Made by a program: the position numbers and the translations under genes. Below, piece by piece: positions 6,166 through 13,983 of a stretch of DNA of 21,233 nt. The stretch is taken from the NCBI GenBank assembly GCA_900770845.1, contig CAAGLS010000104.1, positions 1-21,233 on the forward strand. The letters are read 5' to 3'. Source of the DNA: an uncultured Prevotella sp. GTDB lineage: Bacteria > Bacteroidota > Bacteroidia > Bacteroidales > Bacteroidaceae. The notes beneath the pieces are model-generated. The model did not search any database. It was not told the DNA's origin and was given only the letters and a program-made list of their open reading frames with translations. Numbering within the stretch: the first letter of the stretch is position 1; every line of letters starts with the position of its first letter.

Positions 6166-7911
6166 ATGAAAGCGAAAAGAAATTTGAAACAAGATATTTT
6201 ATTCCTATTGGTGGTCGTGCTGACATACGCCACCGACATGTCAGCGGCAAAGCAACGCGCAGAACTGGCTCGGTTCAACCAGCTCAGCGACGCTGCCCTT
6301 TTGGCTAAAGGAAAACAGTTGGTGCAGAGCAACCAGGGGAAAATGGCCCTCAACTGCTTTGAGCTGCTCCAGAACCGGGGCGACCGCGTGAACCCGCAGC
6401 TGCGGGCCGAGTGCGACCACCAGGCGGGACTGGTGTTCTATGCCAACGACAACTACAGCAAAGCCATGGAGAACTTCATGAACTGCATGGACCTCTGCGA
6501 GAAGCAGCACTTGGACAGTCTGTTGGCGCTGACCTACAAGGACATCGGCAACATCTACTCCATGTTTGGAGACTACGACCAGAGCGTACCTTTATATAAA
6601 AAGGCTCTGAAGATGGCACGCGCCCAGGGCAACCTCTCACTGGCCAACAAGATGCTCAACAACCTCATCTTCGCCTACCAGCCCAAGACATCTCTGAGAC
6701 AATATCGACTATGGTATAAGGAACTGTGCAGCCACAAGGAGCAGCGGCCGCGCTACAGATACGACGTGCTGTTGGCAGCCGGCGTGATAGAAGACTATGC
6801 CAAAAATATGCCCGAGGCCATCAGACTTTACAAACAGGCTGCCAACTACGCCTCGACCAGTGGCCTGGGGCCGCTCGACATCGCCAGCGTGAACGGCATG
6901 CTGTCGGACGCCTTCTCCAACATCGGGAGGCGCGACTCGGCCCTGGTCTATCTGAAGAAAAACCTCCAGATAGCAGAGAAGAACAACATACCGCCCCTCA
7001 AGGTGAGCTGCTACAGGGCACTCTCAGAACTCTACCAGGACACCGACCGCTCCAAGGCCCTCGACTACAAGCAGAAATACCTGCTGCTGCGCGACTCCAT
7101 CTTCAACATGAACGCACTGAGCGAGATCCAGAACGCCCTGTTCTTCCACGAGATAGAAAAGAACCTCAACACCATCAAGGGGCTGAACAAGACCAACCAG
7201 GACAGTCTGAAGACCATCAGCAACCAGCAGGCCATGCTCGTGGTGCTGACCCTCTGCGCCATCGTCTTCCTCACCCTCTTGGCCATCACTTGGAGGCAGA
7301 AGCGCAAGCTGTCGAGCGCCTACCATAGCCTGTTCAACAAGACACAGGAGAGCATACAGCACGACAGGTTGATCACCCGCCAGTTGGATGCCATGGATAA
7401 GTCTGACCGCAAGAAAGACAACGGCGTGGCTCCAGTGGCGGCTGTCAAGGATGTGCCGGATGAGCCGGAAAGGGAAGTGAGACTGAAGCCGGAAACCCCG
7501 GTGGTGATGCACGACAAGGTGAGGACAATGCCCAACGTGGAGCAGCAGAACGAGCTCTTGGCTGCCATCCTGCAGGTGATGGAGAACACCGACGCCTATT
7601 GCGACCCTGAATTTGGAATAGAGAAGCTCGCCACGATGACCAACTCCAACTCAAGGTATGTGTCGCAGGTCATCAACGACGTGTATGGAATGAACTTCCG
7701 GGCCTTGGTGAACGACTTCCGCATCAAGAAGGCCATGATAAGGATGAGCGACACCGAGAACTACGGCAACCTCACCATCCGCGCCATAGCGGAGAGCGTG
7801 GGCTACAAGTCGCAGGCCAACTTCATCAATGTGTTCACCAAGATTACGGGATTGAAGCCCTCCACCTATCTGAAACTGCTGAAGGAGAAGCAGCTGGACA
7901 AGGCCAGCTAA
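6166..7911 (+). CDS. membrane-anchored TPR / AraC-type transcriptional regulator (581 aa)
   Basis: This is a one-piece sensor-regulator of a type frequent in Bacteroidales. A hydrophobic N-terminus (LFLLVVVLTYA, about 12-22) acts as signal or first membrane segment. A long helical region with TPR-like repeats follows (for example DIGNIYSMFGDYDQSVPLYKKAL, about 126-148), then a clear transmembrane helix (MLVVLTLCAIVFLTLLAIT, about 356-374). After a linker come two AraC/XylS helix-turn-helix units, GIEKLATMTNSNSRYVSQVI (about 485-504) and LTIRAIAESVGYKSQANFIN (about 536-555), with the terminal FTKITGLKPSTY signature. The TPR part would sit in the periplasm and the DNA-binding part in the cytoplasm. 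It is monocistronic and lies 628 bp upstream of the exported-protein locus on the same strand. Control of that locus is plausible but inferred. Confidence 0.88.
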   Translation: MKAKRNLKQDILFLLVVVLTYATDMSAAKQRAELARFNQLSDAALLAKGKQLVQSNQGKMALNCFELLQNRGDRVNPQLRAECDHQAGLVFYANDNYSKAMENFMNCMDLCEKQHLDSLLALTYKDIGNIYSMFGDYDQSVPLYKKALKMARAQGNLSLANKMLNNLIFAYQPKTSLRQYRLWYKELCSHKEQRPRYRYDVLLAAGVIEDYAKNMPEAIRLYKQAANYASTSGLGPLDIASVNGMLSDAFSNIGRRDSALVYLKKNLQIAEKNNIPPLKVSCYRALSELYQDTDRSKALDYKQKYLLLRDSIFNMNALSEIQNALFFHEIEKNLNTIKGLNKTNQDSLKTISNQQAMLVVLTLCAIVFLTLLAITWRQKRKLSSAYHSLFNKTQESIQHDRLITRQLDAMDKSDRKKDNGVAPVAAVKDVPDEPEREVRLKPETPVVMHDKVRTMPNVEQQNELLAAILQVMENTDAYCDPEFGIEKLATMTNSNSRYVSQVINDVYGMNFRALVNDFRIKKAMIRMSDTENYGNLTIRAIAESVGYKSQANFINVFTKITGLKPSTYLKLLKEKQLDKAS

Positions 7912-8014
7912 CCCAACCAAAGGACCCACCAACCAAAGGACCCACCCAAAGACCCACCCCCCAAAGGCCCACCGCCCAAAGACCCACCCCCAACCCCTCC
8001 CTAAGAGGGAGGGG
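7912..8014. repeat. degenerate C-rich tandem repeat ending in a CCCCTCCC hairpin
   Basis: Several 14-17-bp units of the form ACCAAAGGACCCACC run to CCAACCCCTCCC. The end is a perfect 8-bp hairpin, CCCCTCCC (7994-8001), taaga, GGGAGGGG (8007-8014). It begins right at the regulator stop codon. No T run follows, so termination here is possible but unsupported. The same unit type forms the array after the locus at 21117. Confidence 0.75.
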
Positions 8015-8048
8015 AGACCCAATCGCCCAAAAGACGTACCTCGAAAAC

Positions 8049-8110
8049 ATGCATCCATTGAATGTACCCGAAACGTGCATCCAATGAATGTATTCGAAAA
8101 CGTGCATCCG
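8049..8110. repeat. tandem GTGCATCC units at the edge of the inverted-repeat element
   Basis: GCATCC occurs at 8051, 8077 and 8104 (periods 26 and 27). The first two copies are followed by A(T/A)TGAATGTA, and each is separated from the next by a CGAAA(A)CGTGCATCC-like joint. The third copy is the tip of the element at 8104-8274, so the arm tip seems to have been duplicated in tandem. Confidence 0.7.
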
Positions 8111-8274
8111 CTGCAGGGGCCGTGCCTCGTGCCGGCCCTAAAGAAATGTTCGACCGCTTTCCAATAACCCGCAATCATGGCGAATGCCCATTATGCATTA
8201 TGCATTATGCATTAAAAAGGAGGTAGGATCAACTCTTTAGGGGCGGTGCAAGGCGCGGCCCCTGCAGCGGATGC
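8104..8274. repeat. 171-bp inverted-repeat element (paired arms)
   Basis: GCATCCGCTGCAGGGGCCG (8104-8122) and its exact complement (8256-8274) form 19-bp outer arms. Inner parts CCGGCCCTAAAGAAATG and CTCTTTAGGGGCGG are also complementary in part. The centre holds three ATTATGC heptamers plus ATTA (8190-8214). It is the same family as 5527-5702. Confidence 0.85.
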
Positions 8275-8472
8275 GCGTTCGGGGAACATGCAGGCGGATG
8301 CCCGCGCCCCCTTCTCCGGTAATTATTCCCCTCTTTTCATTAGGAGGGGTGGGGAAGAGGAAGGATTCTTTAGGTTACTTTGGTTCTTCTATATGTCTGC
8401 CCCTATAATTACTATTTCACGAATAAGTAATTAATAATTTGTATTCTCCAACCTTTTGTTGCAGACTTTTCT
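8275..8472. other. intergenic DNA with a CCCCTC/GAGGGG hairpin
   Basis: CCCCTC (8328-8333) and GAGGGG (8344-8349) form a small hairpin of the C-rich repeat type. The remainder is AT-rich and holds no gene that I can support. Confidence 0.55.
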
Positions 8473-8480
8473 TATTTTTG
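8473..8480 (+). promoter_or_regulatory. -7 box upstream of the exported-protein locus
   Basis: TATTTTTG matches TAnnTTTG. TTTTG at 8454-8458 and TTG at 8459-8461 are closer than the usual 19 bp, so the -33 element is non-ideal. This is the best promoter candidate for the genes from 8539 to 21022; the leader would be about 50 nt. Confidence 0.6.
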
Positions 8481-8538
8481 CAACTATAACGAGAGTACAC
8501 TATATTTATTAACGAACACTAAGTAACTTTTGACATCC

Positions 8539-10650
8539 ATGGGAAGAAAACTACTTTTCCTGACGGCCCTCGCTGTTTCTGCCATGAGCGGAACGCAGGC
8601 TGAAGCGCAAAATCTGTCAAGTAGGTCGACGGCCAAAGCACCCGCCAAGACCACAATGGGCTTCCATGCCCAGAAGAAAGGCCCTGTGGCGCAGTTGATG
8701 CGTGCAGGCTCTCCTACCGACTACGGCACGCCCGTAGAAGTAATCAATGAGGACTTCTCCTTGATGACCGCTGGCAGCTATGGCCAGCCCGACTCCACCG
8801 TCACCCTCACCTCTGAGACCATTTCCAAGTATCCCTTCTGGATCAACATGCTGCCTGAGTTCACACATCAGGCTGGCTGGGGTGGCCACTACCTGTCGCC
8901 GGCCGGAGGCTGCGTGGCCACGAGCTACGGCGAGGGCGGAAACCTCAACACACCGATGCTCGACTGCAGCGGCAACCAAGGCGTGGTGTTCCTTGAGTTC
9001 AAGGCCCGCACCGACCAGGGCGTGGGCGACCAGCCCATCCTCGTGGAGGCTGCGGAGACCCACAACATGGCTCCCTCTTGGGACCAGTTGGGCAGCGCTA
9101 TGCTGACAGACATCTCCGCCGACTGGAAGACCTACACGCTCAAGTTCTACGGAGCCGGCCCCTACACGATGTTCAACCTCGTGAGACAGCAGTTCTACGA
9201 GGGCGACATGCCCAACCACATCTACTTTGACGATGTGCGCGTCTACACCATCAAGCCCTACATCGCCATGCCCACGGCCCTGCCCCACACCGACTACGAG
9301 GGCGAGAGCTTCACTGCCCACTGGACAAAGGTGGACGGCGCTGTGAGCTACCGCCTCAATGTCTACAGCAAGGACGCCACCAGCGACGACCCCAACAACC
9401 CGCAGACCACCGTCAACTATCTGTTGCAGAACCAGGAAGTGACCGACACCGCCTACACGGTGGACGGCGCAGAGTCGGGCAAGACCTATTACTATACCGT
9501 ACAGGCTGTCAATGCCGATGGCAAGGTGTCGTTTGAGTGCCCCGAGATGGAGGTCTACGACCTTGTACCCCCTGTGATGGGAGACGCCACAGTGGCCGCC
9601 GACAGCTCCTACACCGCCAAATGGGGTGAAGTGCCCTCAGCAGAGGTGTACAACTATTGGGCCTACTATCAGATTGTGGCCACCCACACGGGTGAGTTCA
9701 AGGTGACCAACGAGCCCCTCACGGGCCTGCAGATGCTCGACGGCTCTGAAATCACCTGGAGCCTCGACGATCCCACTTACAACTCCTACGACAACTATGT
9801 CATCCAGCCCTACCAGAAACAGGCAGGCTGGATTGCCAAGCAGGGTATGCCCTATCCCGACTGCGTGAGCGTGGACGGTTGGCAGTACATCTTCAACCAT
9901 TCCGACGCCGGACTCGTGTCGCCCGAGCTGGACCTCTCCAAGGATGGAGGCAAGGTGACCGTGAAGGTTGACCTCAGGGCAGCCACAGGCGACGTATGGT
10001 ATGACAATGGCGACAAGGAGACTCGCACCACGCAAGCCGCCTACGCCCTGTTCAACTATGACGAGAACACTGGCGACTACAAGCAGGCCGAGCTCATCTA
10101 CGACAAGGACCTCTCTGCCAGCGAGTTCAAGACCAGCACCGTCACCTTCACCAAGGGCACAAGCCGCTCCAAGATCGGCATCTACGCTGTCTACGCCCCC
10201 GCTGACCTCTTCTTGAGAAACTTGGTGGTGAGTCAGAACTACAACGTCGGCGAGAGCCTGAACAGCCCGTTCTACTACGGACGCTACGTGCAGGGCACCG
10301 AGACAACCGTGAAGATTCCGCAGTTTGCCGTTGCTTGCCCCATCACCCACAAGGTGTCGGCTGTCAAGACCAATCCCAACACGCGTGAGCTGAAGGAGAG
10401 CGCCTTCTCCAACACCAAGCAGGTGGACAACGTCTACAACAGTGTGGCACGGGTGTCGCTGACCGACTCTCCCGTGCAGGTGCTGGACGGCAAGCTCGTG
10501 GTGAAGGGCAATGAGACCGTGAACGTCTACACCCTCAACGGCACACTCGTATACAGCGGCAAGCCCGTGGGTGGCACGCTGACCGTTCCCGTGCAGGGCG
10601 GCGCCTACGTTGTCAAGACTGGCAAGGAGAGCGTCAAGGTGGTGTTCTAA
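8539..10650 (+). CDS. secreted choice-of-anchor/FN3 protein with T9SS sorting domain (703 aa)
   Basis: The start is the ATG at 8539 (a TTG nine bases earlier is less likely), giving the signal peptide MGRKLLFLTALAVSAMSG with likely cleavage near AEAQ (21-24). Next comes a jelly-roll, choice-of-anchor or cleaved-adhesin-like domain (about 65-238, EDFSLM to IYFDDVRVYTI). An FN3 domain follows (about 243-345, FTAHWTKVDGAVSYRLNVYS), then a second jelly-roll-like region (about 350-575, ending FLRNLVVSQNYN). The last 65 residues (LVVKGNETVNVYTLNGTLVY, GGAYVVKTGKESVKVVF) look like a type A T9SS C-terminal sorting domain. The protein is expected to be exported and anchored to or released from the cell surface. 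Similar jelly-roll domains occur in Porphyromonas hemagglutinin/gingipain adhesins. The ligand is unknown. It is the first gene of the locus. Confidence 0.85.
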   Translation: MGRKLLFLTALAVSAMSGTQAEAQNLSSRSTAKAPAKTTMGFHAQKKGPVAQLMRAGSPTDYGTPVEVINEDFSLMTAGSYGQPDSTVTLTSETISKYPFWINMLPEFTHQAGWGGHYLSPAGGCVATSYGEGGNLNTPMLDCSGNQGVVFLEFKARTDQGVGDQPILVEAAETHNMAPSWDQLGSAMLTDISADWKTYTLKFYGAGPYTMFNLVRQQFYEGDMPNHIYFDDVRVYTIKPYIAMPTALPHTDYEGESFTAHWTKVDGAVSYRLNVYSKDATSDDPNNPQTTVNYLLQNQEVTDTAYTVDGAESGKTYYYTVQAVNADGKVSFECPEMEVYDLVPPVMGDATVAADSSYTAKWGEVPSAEVYNYWAYYQIVATHTGEFKVTNEPLTGLQMLDGSEITWSLDDPTYNSYDNYVIQPYQKQAGWIAKQGMPYPDCVSVDGWQYIFNHSDAGLVSPELDLSKDGGKVTVKVDLRAATGDVWYDNGDKETRTTQAAYALFNYDENTGDYKQAELIYDKDLSASEFKTSTVTFTKGTSRSKIGIYAVYAPADLFLRNLVVSQNYNVGESLNSPFYYGRYVQGTETTVKIPQFAVACPITHKVSAVKTNPNTRELKESAFSNTKQVDNVYNSVARVSLTDSPVQVLDGKLVVKGNETVNVYTLNGTLVYSGKPVGGTLTVPVQGGAYVVKTGKESVKVVF

Positions 10651-10768
10651 GCCGACACACTGCCGAATAGATGCCGACGTCTTCGATAAACCAAATGGGC
10701 GAGGCCAAGGCCGCTTGTCCTTTGCCATGGTGAGAAGACGAATGAGAAACAATAACAACTGATAGTTC

Positions 10769-10816
10769 CCGTTCGCTCCTCGTGGGGCTGAATCGTCAGC
10801 CCCCGAGGGCGAACGG
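10769..10816. other. large intercistronic hairpin
   Basis: CCGTTCGC (10769-10776) pairs with GCGAACGG (10809-10816), and GGGGCTGA with TCAGCCCC inside; the outer and inner helices are joined by short partly paired segments, and the loop is atcg. No T run follows, so it is more likely a processing, stability or attenuation structure than a terminator. The rest of 10651-10860 contains no gene and no clear TAnnTTTG box. Confidence 0.75.
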
Positions 10817-10860
10817 ATTTATCCTGAATCTACAATTCACAACTAAACACATTATTCATT

Positions 10861-13800
10861 ATGAGGAAACTATTACTCTCCTGCCTTTCCTTGCTGGCTT
10901 TCTCACTAACGATGAGCGCAGCGCTGCCGGGCGACAACCCGACGGAGAGAAAGACCGTGGATCTGAACGAGGACAAGGGCGTGCTGATGTATGGAGCCAC
11001 CATGCTCGACGCCACGGGCCCCGCCCATTACGTGAAGTTCTATAGCAAGAATGGCTACGGACTGACACAGATTGCAGAAATAGACCCCGACGACGACGGT
11101 CTGCACTTGATAAAGCTGAGATGCGGCGCACTTTGCGACGGCACTTACTATGGCTACATCTGCCGCGTGTTCTCTTTCATAGACCAGCCCGACAGGTTCG
11201 TCTCCATCGACTTCAACACAGGCAAGGTGAATGTCATCCACCAGTTTGAATACACCGAGGCATGGCCCACCATCTATGAGATGGCCTACGACCACAGCCG
11301 CAAGACCCTCTGGGCCTTGGCACGCGGAACAAGAGACTACGCCACCAGCGACGTCTACCAGATCAACACCAGCGATGGCTCGTTCACGAAAGTGGCCGAG
11401 CTCGACTACTATGCTTGGGCCATGGCCGTGGACTATGAGGGCAACGCCTACCTCATCCAGGGAAAGCCCGACGCCAAGAACGAGTACTACGAAGGAAGCA
11501 ACCTGGTGAAGGCCGACCCCGACGACGACTTCGCCACCCTCTCCACCAACGAACTCAAGGTGGACGGACAGGCCGTCATCCCCAACTTCGACCACTCCAT
11601 GGACTTCGACCACAACAGCAACCTGCTTTACTGGCTCAGTACGAGCAACGACGGCTACCAGCGCCTCTACAAGATTGACCCGAAGAAGAAGACCATGGTG
11701 AAGGAGTGCGACATGGTGTACAACGAGGTTGTGGGCCTGGCCATTCCCTATGAGGGAGCCGACAGCCGCAACGCTGCCGGCAAGGTGACCAACCTCACCG
11801 CCACAGCTCCCGACGACGGCACGCTGAAGGCCTCTTTGAGCTGGACCAACCCCACCGTGAACTGGCGCGGCGACAACCTCACCGAGTTCAAGGAAGTGAC
11901 CATCAGCCGTGGCACGCGCGACAACGTCGTGGCCACCGTGGCCGGAACAGCTGGACAGGCCTGCACTTGGGATGATACGAATCCCACGCAGGGCATCGTC
12001 ACCTATTATCTCACGCCCTACCGTGTAAGCGGCGAGAAAGGCTTGGTCGACAGCGTGAAGGTGTTTGTGGGTCAGGATGCTCCCGGCAACGTGCAGAACC
12101 TCACCGCCAAGGCCGAGGGCTACAACGTGAGCCTGAAATGGGACGAGCCTCTCACAAGCCACACTGGAAAGGGATATGACAAGACCACCCTGCGCTATGA
12201 CATCACCCGCACACCCGGCGGCAAGGTCATCGCCACTGATGTGACCGGCACAACGTTCACCGACACCGATCCCGACTATTTCGACTACTACACCTACACC
12301 GTGACCTCAAAGAACGACTACGGCACGGGCGACAGTGAGAGTGTGAAACTTTTCGCCGGCAAGGCCTACGAGCCCACTTTCTACGAGGACTTCGAAACTG
12401 CCACAACGGCTGCACGCTGGCAGGCTGTGGACAACGACAATTCCGGCAAGACCTTCGCCTACGCCGGCGGCAAGTTTGAGGAGTTCAAGTGCTTCATCGA
12501 CTATATGGACGCCTACAAGGCCACCGACGACTATCTCTTCACTCCGCCCATCCATCTGAAAGGCGGCCAGACCTATCGCGTCAGCATGCGCGCCCTGCTT
12601 AGGGACGTGGAGCAGACCCACGCCTTCAACTTCACCTACGGCAGCCAGCCCACAGCGGCCGGGCAGACGGTCATCGCCAAGCACCCGAACCTGACGGCCC
12701 GCCAGGAACTCGACGCACAGGACTTCGCCGACCTCTTCACCCCGACAACCGATGGTGACTACTATATCGGCGTGCGCTGCCTGAGCGCAACCAAGGTGGC
12801 CGGCGACCGCAACATCTACTTTGGCGTGAGAAACTTCAAGGTGGAGCAGGTGATGGACAACGACATGGCAGCCACCGCACTCACCATTCCCTACGAGGTG
12901 TCACTCGGCAGCGAGCTCAAGGGTACCGTGAAGGTGATGAACGCTGGAAAGAACGAGCAAAACAAGTACACCGTGCAGATTGTCGACGAAAAGGGCAACG
13001 TATGGGGTACGAAGAATGTGGAAGAGGCTCTTGCCTCACAGGCTACAAAGGATGTGGAGGTGGACTTCACTCCCCAGGGCATTGGCAAGACCAAGGTCTA
13101 TGGCAAGGTGGTGCTTGAAGGCGACAAGAAGGCCGACAACGACATGACCGCTGCAACCGAGACCGAAGTGAGAATGAAGGGCTTGGATTGGAACGTGGAG
13201 TGCAACGGCGACGGCAAGAGCCAGTCCACCACTGAGCCTCTGTCCTTCTCCAATCCTTACTCCACCGTGCAGACGGTGTACCTCAACAGCGAGTTGGGCG
13301 ACAAGGACGGCAGCGTGAAGGGCATCGCATTTGAGTATACTCCCAACGACATCAGTGCCGACACCGAGGACTTCAACGTGAAGGTGTACATGGGACAGAC
13401 CGACAGCGACGACAACTACACCGACGCCTCGCAGTGGGTGAACAACAGCGGGCTGACACTCGTCTACGACGGCAGCCAGCACCTCTCGGCCGGCACCGAC
13501 ACCAAGATGATCAGGATGGAGTTTAGCCAGCCCTTCGAGTACGACCACACCAAGAACCTCCTCGTGCAGGTCTGGAAGGACGGCGCAACCACAGAGATGT
13601 TCCCCGCCTTGTTCAACATCTACAAGTCGGCCAACTGGGAGACCCACATGCTCCGCTACGCTGGCCGCTCGGCATTCGACTTCGCGGCTACCTCGTTCGC
13701 AATGGCCGGCAAGCCCGTGGCCTACTTCTCCATCGATTTCGCCACTGGCCTCAAGACCATCGTGGCAGGTGATGGCTTCGTGGTAGACCCCGCCACTGGC

Positions 13801-13983
13801 ACGCTGACGCTCAACGGCTTGGCCAAGAGCATTGAGATCTTCGACATGCAGGGCCGTCTGGTGTCGCGCAGCACAAACGCTGCCCGCGTTCAGGTCAACG
13901 GCATGAGCCGTGGAATGTACATCATCCGCGTCACCGACATGAATGGAAATGTGTTCTCCAAGAAAACTTTGTTAGGAAAATGA
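10861..13983 (+). CDS. large adhesin-like T9SS cargo protein (1040 aa)
   Basis: A signal peptide (MRKLLLSCLSLLAFSLTMSA) is followed by a region of propeller-like repeats (about 25-300; YEMAYDHSRKTLWALARG, DYEGNAYLIQGKP). Two FN3-like domains lie at about 305-405 and 407-505 (PGNVQNLTAKAEGYNVSLKW). A choice-of-anchor J/cleaved-adhesin domain begins FYEDFE (about 504-665), and a CARDB-like domain follows (about 666-775, LKGTVKVMNAGKNEQNKYTV). Another beta-rich module reaches about 960. The end is a type A sorting domain with IEIFDMQGRLVSRS and GMYIIRVTDMNGN. It has the same domain order as the product at 17735-21022 and is clearly a paralogue. It is expected on the cell surface; the ligand is unknown. 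Its stop overlaps the start of the next gene. Confidence 0.87.
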   Translation: MRKLLLSCLSLLAFSLTMSAALPGDNPTERKTVDLNEDKGVLMYGATMLDATGPAHYVKFYSKNGYGLTQIAEIDPDDDGLHLIKLRCGALCDGTYYGYICRVFSFIDQPDRFVSIDFNTGKVNVIHQFEYTEAWPTIYEMAYDHSRKTLWALARGTRDYATSDVYQINTSDGSFTKVAELDYYAWAMAVDYEGNAYLIQGKPDAKNEYYEGSNLVKADPDDDFATLSTNELKVDGQAVIPNFDHSMDFDHNSNLLYWLSTSNDGYQRLYKIDPKKKTMVKECDMVYNEVVGLAIPYEGADSRNAAGKVTNLTATAPDDGTLKASLSWTNPTVNWRGDNLTEFKEVTISRGTRDNVVATVAGTAGQACTWDDTNPTQGIVTYYLTPYRVSGEKGLVDSVKVFVGQDAPGNVQNLTAKAEGYNVSLKWDEPLTSHTGKGYDKTTLRYDITRTPGGKVIATDVTGTTFTDTDPDYFDYYTYTVTSKNDYGTGDSESVKLFAGKAYEPTFYEDFETATTAARWQAVDNDNSGKTFAYAGGKFEEFKCFIDYMDAYKATDDYLFTPPIHLKGGQTYRVSMRALLRDVEQTHAFNFTYGSQPTAAGQTVIAKHPNLTARQELDAQDFADLFTPTTDGDYYIGVRCLSATKVAGDRNIYFGVRNFKVEQVMDNDMAATALTIPYEVSLGSELKGTVKVMNAGKNEQNKYTVQIVDEKGNVWGTKNVEEALASQATKDVEVDFTPQGIGKTKVYGKVVLEGDKKADNDMTAATETEVRMKGLDWNVECNGDGKSQSTTEPLSFSNPYSTVQTVYLNSELGDKDGSVKGIAFEYTPNDISADTEDFNVKVYMGQTDSDDNYTDASQWVNNSGLTLVYDGSQHLSAGTDTKMIRMEFSQPFEYDHTKNLLVQVWKDGATTEMFPALFNIYKSANWETHMLRYAGRSAFDFAATSFAMAGKPVAYFSIDFATGLKTIVAGDGFVVDPATGTLTLNGLAKSIEIFDMQGRLVSRSTNAARVQVNGMSRGMYIIRVTDMNGNVFSKKTLLGK

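Noticed and set aside
6166..7911. Hybrid two-component system (HTCS) regulator
   Set aside because: There is no histidine kinase, receiver or propeller sensor domain; only TPR-like helices, a membrane helix and an AraC domain are present.
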